From NCBI RefSeq assembly GCF_000241465.1, contig NZ_JH584235.1, positions 1 to 64,000 on the forward strand: 64,000 bases of DNA, in the 5' to 3' direction. Positions within the stretch are counted from its first letter, which is position 1. Every line of letters begins with the position of its first letter. This document shows positions 25,232 through 32,673 of the stretch, one piece after another. Under the pieces are notes generated by a model. That model saw nothing but the letters and a program-made list of their open reading frames with translations. It searched no databases and was not told where the DNA came from. The DNA is from Sphingomonas echinoides ATCC 14820 (GTDB lineage Bacteria; Pseudomonadota; Alphaproteobacteria; Sphingomonadales; Sphingomonadaceae). A program made the translations under genes and the position numbers.

Positions 25232-27691
25232 TCAAGCGCGTGTCGCGAGGAGCGGCAGCATCGCGGCATCGAGGCCATCACCCGTGGCGACGAGGCGGAT
25301 CGCGCCGCCGCGCTCACCGGTTTGGACGATCGCCATGCACAGGCCGTTGAAGGCCGAGCGCACGCTGGCATGGTCGGGTTCGAGGCAGCGCGGGTCGCCA
25401 TTGCCGACGCCGAGCAATTTAGCGTCACCGTCGAGCGTGAAGGTCATGCGGTTGCTGGCGGTCGGCACCTCGCGCCGCTTCGCATCGAGGATGGCGGCGC
25501 GCACCACCGCGACCTCGCCGGGCGCCAAGCTGTGGCGGTCGCTGGTCAGCCCGATGCGTTGCGGCGTGCCGGTCGTCTCGCGCACTTCGGTCAGGATATG
25601 GCGGCCGCGCGCGAAGCCGTGTGCCTCGATCCGCCCGGGGATATAGGGTACCTGCCAGGCGAGGTGGCGATTGCGCGTCACGCTCTGGCGGCCGAGGCTG
25701 CGGCCGTTGAGGAACAGTTCGACCGCGTCGCAATTGCTATGGACCCAGATCGCGATCTCCTGCCCCTCGCGCCCCGGCCAGTTCCAGTGCGGGAACAGGT
25801 GCAGCGCTGGCCTCGATCCCCACCAGGCGCGGTAATAATGATAATTGTCCTTCGGGAAGCCGCAGCTGTCCATCTGTCCGAAATTCGAGGCGTTTTCGGG
25901 CCAGCGCTCGAACGGCGTCGGCTCGCCGCGATAGTCGAACCCGGTCCACACGAACCCGCCGGCAAGGAAAGGGCGAGCATCGTAGAAGCTCCACCATGTC
26001 TCGGCGGTGGTCGCCCATTTGGGGAAGTCGGTATCGTAAGCGGGCACGATCCCGGCGGCATCGTCGCGCTTATACTCGCCGCGAGTCATCACCGTGCTGC
26101 CCGTTTCGGTGCCGATCATGGGCATCGTCGGGTGCGCAACGTGATAGGGATCGATCGCGTCGAGATAGTAATTGCAGCCCATCACGTCGAGCACGGGCGA
26201 CGCGCCCTCGCCGAACTTGCCGTTGAACGCTTCGGTGACGGGGCGTGTGCCGTCGAGTTCGTAGATCCGGCGCTTCATCGTCGCCGCGATTCGCGCCCCC
26301 GTCGGCGTGCCGCGGTGGATTTCCTCGTTGCCGAGGCTCCACAGGATGATGCTCGGATGGTTGCGCCCTTGGCGGACGATCCGGTCGAGCTGGCTCATCG
26401 CTTCGGGGTTGCTCGACATCTGGCGGGTCTCGTCCATCACGAGAATCCCCATCGCGTCGCACGCATCGAGGATCGCGGGGGAGGGCGAATGGTGCGTCGA
26501 GCGATAGGCGTTGGCACCCATCGCCTTCAACCGCTCGAGCCGCCAGACGTGGAGGCTGTCGGGCACCGCGAAGCCTACGCCGGCATGATCCTGGTGGTTG
26601 CACGTGCCCTTGATCTTCACCGGCAGGCCGTTGAGGAAAAAGCCGTGATCGGGATCGAAGCGGATCGTGCGGATGCCGAAGCGGCTGACCGTGCGATCGA
26701 CGGCGACGTCGGCGATGATGATCTCGCTCGCAAGAGCGTAGAGCTGCGGCGTGTCGAGCGACCATAAGGCTGGATCGGACAGCCGCGCCTCCTGCGCGAC
26801 GCTGGTCCGGCCCCAGTCCGGCAGCGCGAGTGGATCAGACAGCAATTCGGCGACGATCCGCCCATCAGGCCCCGTCACGCGCGAACGCAGGCGTGCGGTG
26901 GCGGCGGGGCCGTCATTGTCGATTTCGGTCTCGATCCGGATGATCGCCCCGTCGGTGCGCACCTCGCAGCGGACCGTGGCACCCCATTGCCGGATATGTG
27001 TCGGCGCGGTCTTGACCAGTCGGACGTGGCGATAGAGTCCGGCACCTTCGTACGACCACGCTTCGCCAAGGCTGACGTCGCAGCGGAGGACGAGGAGATT
27101 CTCCTCGCCGGGTTTGGCGAAATCGGTGATGTCGATGCGGAAGGGCGCATAGCCACTTTCGTTCGATCCGACGACGAAGCCGTTGAAGATCACGAGGCAA
27201 TTGCGCGCAACGCCGTCAAATTCGAGCGACAGGCGTTTGCCCGCGTCCTCCGCCGTGATCGGGATCGCGCGGCGATACCAGCCCACGCTCGTCGCGGGCC
27301 ACATCCGGCCGAGCGGTTTGAATCCCTGAAACGCACCGCTACGGTCAGCCTCTGAATCGGGTGCCCCGAACCGTTCGAAGGGGAGATCAACCGCCCAATC
27401 ATGCGGCAGATCGACCGCGTGCCAGCCGCTGTCGTCGAACTTGGCCTCGGCAACCGGTGTCCCGACATCGCCGGATTTGCCATAGGTGTCGTGGCCAGTA
27501 CCGAAACCGAAATCCTTCGCTGGATCCGCCGCATGCCCCAGCGCGAAGCGCCAGCCGCGATCGAGCGACACGATCGCACGCGGACTGTCGCTGGTAGTCG
27601 GCCCCCCTGCCGCGCGAAGCGCGGGCGCAAGCACAAGCCCGCCCGCCGCGCCGGCGGTCTTGAGGAGATCGCGGCGCGACGGGCGGGGCAT
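25232..27691 (-). CDS. exported glycoside hydrolase family 2 enzyme (beta-galactosidase type)
   Basis: 819 residues. The twin-arginine signal MPRPSRRDLLKTAG supports export. The GH2 order is seen: sugar-binding jelly roll (WHAVDLPHDWAVD... GWYRRAIPI... FDGVARNCLVIFNG), Ig-like domain, then the TIM barrel with KGTCNHQDHAGVG, acid/base Glu456 in WSLGNEE and nucleophile Glu529 in MIGTETGS, followed by C-terminal beta domains with a DUF4982-like segment (AIWVHSNCDAVELFLNGRSLG). The start at 27691 has an AAAGGA ribosome site. It follows the receptor gene by 58 bases in one operon. In this context beta-galactose removal from arabinogalactan side chains is a reasonable inference; beta-glucuronidase or mannosidase activity is less likely. 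Confidence 0.92.
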   Translation of the reverse strand: MPRPSRRDLLKTAGAAGGLVLAPALRAAGGPTTSDSPRAIVSLDRGWRFALGHAADPAKDFGFGTGHDTYGKSGDVGTPVAEAKFDDSGWHAVDLPHDWAVDLPFERFGAPDSEADRSGAFQGFKPLGRMWPATSVGWYRRAIPITAEDAGKRLSLEFDGVARNCLVIFNGFVVGSNESGYAPFRIDITDFAKPGEENLLVLRCDVSLGEAWSYEGAGLYRHVRLVKTAPTHIRQWGATVRCEVRTDGAIIRIETEIDNDGPAATARLRSRVTGPDGRIVAELLSDPLALPDWGRTSVAQEARLSDPALWSLDTPQLYALASEIIIADVAVDRTVSRFGIRTIRFDPDHGFFLNGLPVKIKGTCNHQDHAGVGFAVPDSLHVWRLERLKAMGANAYRSTHHSPSPAILDACDAMGILVMDETRQMSSNPEAMSQLDRIVRQGRNHPSIILWSLGNEEIHRGTPTGARIAATMKRRIYELDGTRPVTEAFNGKFGEGASPVLDVMGCNYYLDAIDPYHVAHPTMPMIGTETGSTVMTRGEYKRDDAAGIVPAYDTDFPKWATTAETWWSFYDARPFLAGGFVWTGFDYRGEPTPFERWPENASNFGQMDSCGFPKDNYHYYRAWWGSRPALHLFPHWNWPGREGQEIAIWVHSNCDAVELFLNGRSLGRQSVTRNRHLAWQVPYIPGRIEAHGFARGRHILTEVRETTGTPQRIGLTSDRHSLAPGEVAVVRAAILDAKRREVPTASNRMTFTLDGDAKLLGVGNGDPRCLEPDHASVRSAFNGLCMAIVQTGERGGAIRLVATGDGLDAAMLPLLATRA

Positions 27692-27749
27692 GGAGAATCC
27701 TTTAACAGTGTCGGCGACGCTTCCTGTCGGGGAGCGCCGCCGGAGAGGT

Positions 27750-30692
27750 TCAGAAGGCGACGGTCGCCCCGACGAAAATCGTCCGTCCGAGCGGATCATA
27801 GACGCCGGGATAGGTATTGCCATTGCCGAAGCTCGCCAGGATTCCCTGCGCGATGGCGGGCGGGTCCTTGTCGAGCAGGTTGTTGACGCCCGCGCGGAGC
27901 GTCAGCCCCTTGGTGAAGTTGACCGTCGTCGCAAGATCGAAATAGCTGTACGCCGGGATCTTGCTGTTGATGACGCTGCCCTGGCCATTCAGGAATGCAT
28001 TGTCCGACAAGCTAGAAAGCTTCACGCTGTCGAGATAGCGCCATGCGAGCGACAACGTGGCCTTCTCCTTCCCTGGGATCATCCAGGTGGTGCGCAACTG
28101 ATGGCGCCACGTCGGCGACGGCTCGCCGCAGGTATAGCCGTACAGGCCCTTGCAATTGTAGGTCCCGAGCCCTGGCAGCGGCTCGGTCGAAAGGTCGAGC
28201 AGGAAGGTGCCGACGAGATCGACATTGACCTTCCCGAAACGGTTGAGGTCGAGCGTGTAGCTGCTCGTGATGTCGAGGCCCGACGTCTGGAGCGAGCCGG
28301 TATTGATCGTGGTGCCGACGACATAGCCGTTATTGCCGAACAGCACGCCGCTGCGCGGATCGCGGTGGAACAGCCCGCAATAATAAGGGTCGCCGGTCGA
28401 GGCGCATTGGCTGATCGTCAGCGAAGGCGAGATCGTGCTGATGTAATCGGTCACCTTGATGTTGAAATAATCAAGCGACAGCGTGAAGTTGCGCAGCATC
28501 CGCGGGGTCAGCACGAGACCGATTGTGTAGGTGTCGGCCTGCTCGGGTTTCACATCGCGGTTGCCGCCATATTGCTGAACGCAGACGCCTGCCGGGCATT
28601 CGGGAATGTTGCCATATTGCGCCGCAGTCACGCCGGTGCGCTGGCAGACCGTGAGCGATGCTGCCGGGCTGGAACCGGCGCACGGATCGGTCGCGGTCAC
28701 GTTGCCAAGGCTGACCGCACCGAACAGTTCGCTGATGTTGGGCGCCCGGAAGGCATGGTTGTAGCTTGCGCGCAGTCGCAGGTCGCTGCTCGGCGCCCAG
28801 GACAGTTCGCCTTTGTACGTCAGCGCGTGAAAATCGGATTTGAAGCCAGTCGAATCCTGTTGGTTATGGTAGGTCGAATAGCGCGCACCGCCGTTGATCG
28901 TCAGCGCCTTGGCGAAGGGCAGGTTGGACAGGATCGGTATCTCCAGCTCGCCATAGCCTTCGGTCACGGTGATCGTGCCGTCGGAGCCGACATAGCCGTT
29001 CTGGATCGCAATCGCGTCGCCGCTGGCGCTCAGCGTCTCGCGGCGATGCTCGGCACCCAGCGCTATGCCGATGCCGTGATCCGCCCATGGGATCTGAATG
29101 CCATATTGCCCGAGGTCTCCGTTGATCGTGCCCGAGAAAACCGTCTGCGTGTTGCGGCTCTGCGTCGAGCTGTTCGAAAAGAGATATGGCAGCGCGGTGG
29201 CGCTGATCGCACCAGCGGCGAACACGTCAATCGGCAGGCAGCTCTTGTCCGTTCCGTCGATCACCGACTGGCAGGTGGGGGTGCCGTTGACGTTGACAGC
29301 GTTGAGCGCGCGCTGCGCCTTCACGTTGTCGACATTGTTCATATAGGTCTCATTGTACCGCACCAGCGACCGCAGATAGTTGACGTCGTAGCTGAAGCCC
29401 TTCGCGAAACTGCCGCGCACACCTGCGGTATAGCGGAAATCCTCATGCCGTAGATCGTCGCGGCGCGGGGTGGTGAGGCGCAGGCCGATAAACGTGTCCT
29501 GGGTCTGCGCGGTGCCAGCGGCGGCACCGCACAAGGTGGTCGCCTGGCTCGCCGACAGGAAGGGATTGTTGCAGGGAATTGTAAAGGTCGTGCCCTGGAA
29601 CAGCGCGGACGGTGCCGCCTGTGAAAAGGTACGGTCTTTCATATACATGAAGCTGCCATAGACTTCGGCAAGCGTGCTCAGCTTAAATTTGGCGAAAGCG
29701 CCCGCAGTGTAGCGTGTGTCGGAGCGCTGGAAATAATTGGTCGGCGAGTAATTGTACGCAAAGCTCGAATCGTACGGCACCCAAGTGTGTTTACCGTCCT
29801 TGGTATTATCGAGCGTCTTGCCCTTGTTCGGACCGGTCAGCAATGTGAACAGGCCGTAGGCGTTGTTGCTGGAACCACCGCACTTCAGGTTGGTGCCCGC
29901 ATCATCCACGGGGTCGAGCGCGCATGCCGAAACGTCTCGTGAATCCTGGGTTACCGGCTGCGACGTGCGATAGCCGCCATAAACGGTGATGTTGCCGCGC
30001 CCGTCCGCGAAATTCTTGCCGAAGCTCGCATTGATGTCGGTCTTGCCGCCGTCGAACACGGTGCCGGGCGCTTGCGGATAGCCCTTGGTGTTGACCAGGC
30101 CATGAAGATAGCCATTGCCGTTGTCATGTTGGTTGAAGCTGCTTTGCGCGTCGATCCGAACCCCGTCGAGATTGTCGCGCAAGACGAAATTGACCACGCC
30201 CGATAAAGCGTCCGACCCGTAGACTGCGGAGGCACCCCCGGTGACCACGTCGATGCGTTGCACCAGCGACGATGGTACGAAATTCACGTCGATCGCTTGC
30301 TGCGGCAGCATCCTCTGGCCGTTCAGCAGGATCAGCACCCGGCCGGACCCGAGGTTGCGCAAATTGATGTTCGACGTGCCGTCGGACCCGTTCGAGACGT
30401 TCTCGTTCGCATCGGCGGTGAATTGCGGAAGTTTGTTGAGCACGCTTTCGACGCTGGTTGCGCCCTGATAGCGGATTTCGGCTTCCCCGACCATTGTCAG
30501 CGGGCTGTTGCTGGCCAAGTCGCGGCGTTTGATGCGGGTGCCGGTGACCACGATGTCACTGCTTTCCGGCGTGGCGACGGTCTGCTCCGCCGTGGTCGGC
30601 GCAGCGGCGATTTGCGCATAAGCGCTGGTCGACAGCAATGCGGAGACCGATGCAGCGAGCGCTGCTCCCCGGTGGGAGTTGCGAATTGTCAT
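27750..30692 (-). CDS. TonB-dependent outer-membrane receptor, first gene of GH2/S9 operon
   Basis: About 980 residues. Signal peptide (MTIRNSHRGAALAASVSALLSTSAYAQ), SSDIVVTGTRIKRRDLAS at the plug start, SVESVLNKLPQFTADANENVSNGSDGTSNINLRNLGSGRVLILLNGQRM in the plug, and a barrel ending LGRTIFVGATVAF. The start at 30692 has an AGGGG ribosome site. Its promoter gap contains the ATAC-N-GTAT palindrome (exact at 30837, near copies at 30762-30777). Being first in an operon with a galactosidase and a proline-type peptidase, it probably imports glycopeptides or oligosaccharides across the outer membrane. Confidence 0.92.
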   Translation of the reverse strand: MTIRNSHRGAALAASVSALLSTSAYAQIAAAPTTAEQTVATPESSDIVVTGTRIKRRDLASNSPLTMVGEAEIRYQGATSVESVLNKLPQFTADANENVSNGSDGTSNINLRNLGSGRVLILLNGQRMLPQQAIDVNFVPSSLVQRIDVVTGGASAVYGSDALSGVVNFVLRDNLDGVRIDAQSSFNQHDNGNGYLHGLVNTKGYPQAPGTVFDGGKTDINASFGKNFADGRGNITVYGGYRTSQPVTQDSRDVSACALDPVDDAGTNLKCGGSSNNAYGLFTLLTGPNKGKTLDNTKDGKHTWVPYDSSFAYNYSPTNYFQRSDTRYTAGAFAKFKLSTLAEVYGSFMYMKDRTFSQAAPSALFQGTTFTIPCNNPFLSASQATTLCGAAAGTAQTQDTFIGLRLTTPRRDDLRHEDFRYTAGVRGSFAKGFSYDVNYLRSLVRYNETYMNNVDNVKAQRALNAVNVNGTPTCQSVIDGTDKSCLPIDVFAAGAISATALPYLFSNSSTQSRNTQTVFSGTINGDLGQYGIQIPWADHGIGIALGAEHRRETLSASGDAIAIQNGYVGSDGTITVTEGYGELEIPILSNLPFAKALTINGGARYSTYHNQQDSTGFKSDFHALTYKGELSWAPSSDLRLRASYNHAFRAPNISELFGAVSLGNVTATDPCAGSSPAASLTVCQRTGVTAAQYGNIPECPAGVCVQQYGGNRDVKPEQADTYTIGLVLTPRMLRNFTLSLDYFNIKVTDYISTISPSLTISQCASTGDPYYCGLFHRDPRSGVLFGNNGYVVGTTINTGSLQTSGLDITSSYTLDLNRFGKVNVDLVGTFLLDLSTEPLPGLGTYNCKGLYGYTCGEPSPTWRHQLRTTWMIPGKEKATLSLAWRYLDSVKLSSLSDNAFLNGQGSVINSKIPAYSYFDLATTVNFTKGLTLRAGVNNLLDKDPPAIAQGILASFGNGNTYPGVYDPLGRTIFVGATVAF

Positions 30693-30761
30693 AAATACCC
30701 CTGATTGGCCCTTTGCCTTCAGGCGAATGCACCACGCTCGCGGGGGTATGTCAAATATAAT

Positions 30762-30777
30762 ATACGATATTCGGTAT
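30762..30777. promoter_or_regulatory. near-copies of the ATAC-N-GTAT operator
   Basis: ATACGATAT (30762-30770) and overlapping ATTCGGTAT (30769-30777) each differ by one base from the palindrome ATAC-N-GTAT. They lie 70-85 bases upstream of the receptor start at 30692. Confidence 0.45.
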
Positions 30778-30836
30778 TCAAAAGTCTGTACATTTCGCAA
30801 GGGTCTGACGCCGCACGTTAAAAGATTGCATATAAA

Positions 30837-30845
30837 ATACCGTAT
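30837..30845. promoter_or_regulatory. ATAC-N-GTAT operator, receptor/POT divergent promoter
   Basis: An exact ATACCGTAT palindrome lies between the minus-strand receptor and the plus-strand POT transporter. The same motif occurs at 40940, 41044 and 52970, always in promoter gaps, pointing to one regulator for all these units. Confidence 0.65.
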
Positions 30846-30965
30846 ACCCTAGGGTGAAGGTTAGGATGTTGCGGAGGGTGTGATGGTTGAGAATGCGCGA
30901 AAGAGCGAGCGATGCGCCGAGCGAGCCCCCGAACGCTGCCCGACATTCGATGGCGGTTGTCGGGC

Positions 30966-32537
30966 ATGACGTCTGTCGGCAATCGCCCCTCGACCGATGA
31001 CACCGGCCGTTTTGGAGTGTCGAAGACGCCTGCCGACGCCAGGACACTGCTCAGTCATCCGCATGGCCTCTATGTCCTGTTTTTCGCCGAAATGTGGGAA
31101 CGCTTTTCCTATTACGGCATGCGGGCCATCCTGATCTTTTATCTGACCAAACACTTTCTGTTCGCGAAGGATCATTCCTACGCCGTCTATGGTGCGTACA
31201 CCTCGCTGGTCTACATAACCCCGGTCATCGGCGGCTATCTGGCCGATCGCTATCTCGGTGCGCGCAAAGCGGTGCTCGCGGGGGGCGTTTTCATTGTGAC
31301 CGGGCACTTGCTGATCGCGCTGCTTGAAGGGCCGGTCGGAGCGCAGGGCTTGTATCTGAACGGTTTCTATCTGGGGCTCGCCGCCATCGTGGTCGGAACG
31401 GGCTTTCTCAAGGCGAATGTGTCGGTTCTGGTTGGTGGGCTGTATGCGCGTGGAGATCGGCGCCGCGACGGCGCTTTCTCGATCTTCTATATGGGCATCA
31501 ACCTCGGCGCGTGGATCGGGCCGATCGTGATCGGGATCCTAGGCGAGACGGTCGGCTGGAGTTATGGTTTCGGTGCGGCGGGCATCGGGATGTTGCTCGG
31601 GCTTGTCGCGTTCGTGCTGTTCGAAAAGGATCTTCGCGACACCGGCCGGCCGCCGCGCGCGCTGCGCGGCCCGCCCGTGTTCGCCGGGCTTTCGCACGAA
31701 CCGCTGATCTATCTTGGCGGTATCGCTGCGGTCGGCGTCGTGTGGTGGCTGATCCGCTCACAAGGAGCTGTCGGGATTCTGCTGATTGGCTTTGCGGTGC
31801 TGACGGTTGGCTATATCGTCTGGCGATCGGTGTTCACCTTGCCACGGGTCGAGCGCGATCGCGTTTTTGCCGCGCTGTTTCTCGTCGCGCTGAGCCCGCT
31901 CTTCTGGGCGTTGTTCGAACAGGCCGGATCCTCGCTCAACGTCTTCACCGATGAGCGCGTCGATCGGATGCTGTTCGGCTATCAAATTCCGGCGACGGTC
32001 TTTCAGTCGATCAACTCCGCTTTCATCATCGTGCTCGCGCCGCTGTTTGGATGGGGGTGGGGCATGTTGGCGCGGCGGCGGCTCGAGCCCAACGTGCCGC
32101 TTAAGTTTGGGCTCGGGCTGATCCTGGTCGGGCTCGGTTTCCTGGTGCTGGTTGCCGGCGCGGCACCTCGCGGTGCGCTGACCCCCGCGCTGTTCATCGT
32201 GCTGGTCTATCTGTTCCATGCGATGGGCGAATTGTGCTTCTCGCCGATCGGCCTGTCGTCGATGACCCGATTGTCCGTTACGCGGATGACGGGCTTGATG
32301 ATGGGAACGTGGTTCCTGTCGACGGCAGCGGGGAATTTCATCGCGGCCTTGATCGCCCAAACCACCGGGGCCGCAGGCGCGGGGCCGGACACGATCCTGA
32401 CTGTCTATACGAGGATCGGTGGGTTTTCGATGGTCGTCGGTCTCGGCGTCGTCGCGCTCAGCCCATTGGTCGTGCGGCTGATGCACCTCGACACGATCGC
32501 GAACACGTCGGACTCGGGGGACGACGTGGCGATTTAG
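30966..32537 (+). CDS. POT-family proton-dependent di/tripeptide transporter
   Basis: About 523 residues and around 12-14 membrane helices. It carries the POT hallmark EMWERFSYYGMR (the ExxERFxYYG proton-coupling motif in helix 1) and the PTR2 signature region FSIFYMGINLGAWIGP, plus the late FSPIGLSSMTRLSV element. It should import small peptides across the inner membrane with protons. The start is uncertain (ATG 30966 used; weak ribosome site). It shares an operator-bearing promoter gap with a receptor operon and is followed by another receptor, so peptides released by the locus' exported peptidases are the likely cargo. Confidence 0.92.
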   Translation: MTSVGNRPSTDDTGRFGVSKTPADARTLLSHPHGLYVLFFAEMWERFSYYGMRAILIFYLTKHFLFAKDHSYAVYGAYTSLVYITPVIGGYLADRYLGARKAVLAGGVFIVTGHLLIALLEGPVGAQGLYLNGFYLGLAAIVVGTGFLKANVSVLVGGLYARGDRRRDGAFSIFYMGINLGAWIGPIVIGILGETVGWSYGFGAAGIGMLLGLVAFVLFEKDLRDTGRPPRALRGPPVFAGLSHEPLIYLGGIAAVGVVWWLIRSQGAVGILLIGFAVLTVGYIVWRSVFTLPRVERDRVFAALFLVALSPLFWALFEQAGSSLNVFTDERVDRMLFGYQIPATVFQSINSAFIIVLAPLFGWGWGMLARRRLEPNVPLKFGLGLILVGLGFLVLVAGAAPRGALTPALFIVLVYLFHAMGELCFSPIGLSSMTRLSVTRMTGLMMGTWFLSTAAGNFIAALIAQTTGAAGAGPDTILTVYTRIGGFSMVVGLGVVALSPLVVRLMHLDTIANTSDSGDDVAI

Positions 32538-32598
32538 GCCAAAAAAAGCATGGCCGTAGCGTAGCAGCACACTCCGCAGATTTCGATTTGTATACTTT

Positions 32599-32607
32599 AT
32601 ATCGTAT
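32599..32607. promoter_or_regulatory. near-copy of the ATAC-N-GTAT operator upstream of a receptor
   Basis: ATATCGTAT, one base from the palindrome, lies 67 bases upstream of the receptor start in an AT-rich patch (TATACTTTAT...). It suggests the receptor has its own regulated promoter. Confidence 0.4.
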
Positions 32608-32673
32608 GTAATAACTCTGTCATGGGACGTGTGGCGAAAGGGCCAGGCGAAGGACTTTGAGGGGAAAATCGGC

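Noticed and set aside
22999..25350. Plus-strand open frame of 783 codons opposite the broken S9 peptidase
   Set aside because: Antisense to a recognisable peptidase with no domain or ribosome site. It does not mean the S9 frame is wrong, since motifs on the minus strand are unmistakable.
27486..29453. Plus-strand open frame of 655 codons opposite GH2 and a TonB receptor
   Set aside because: Antisense shadow; no family features.
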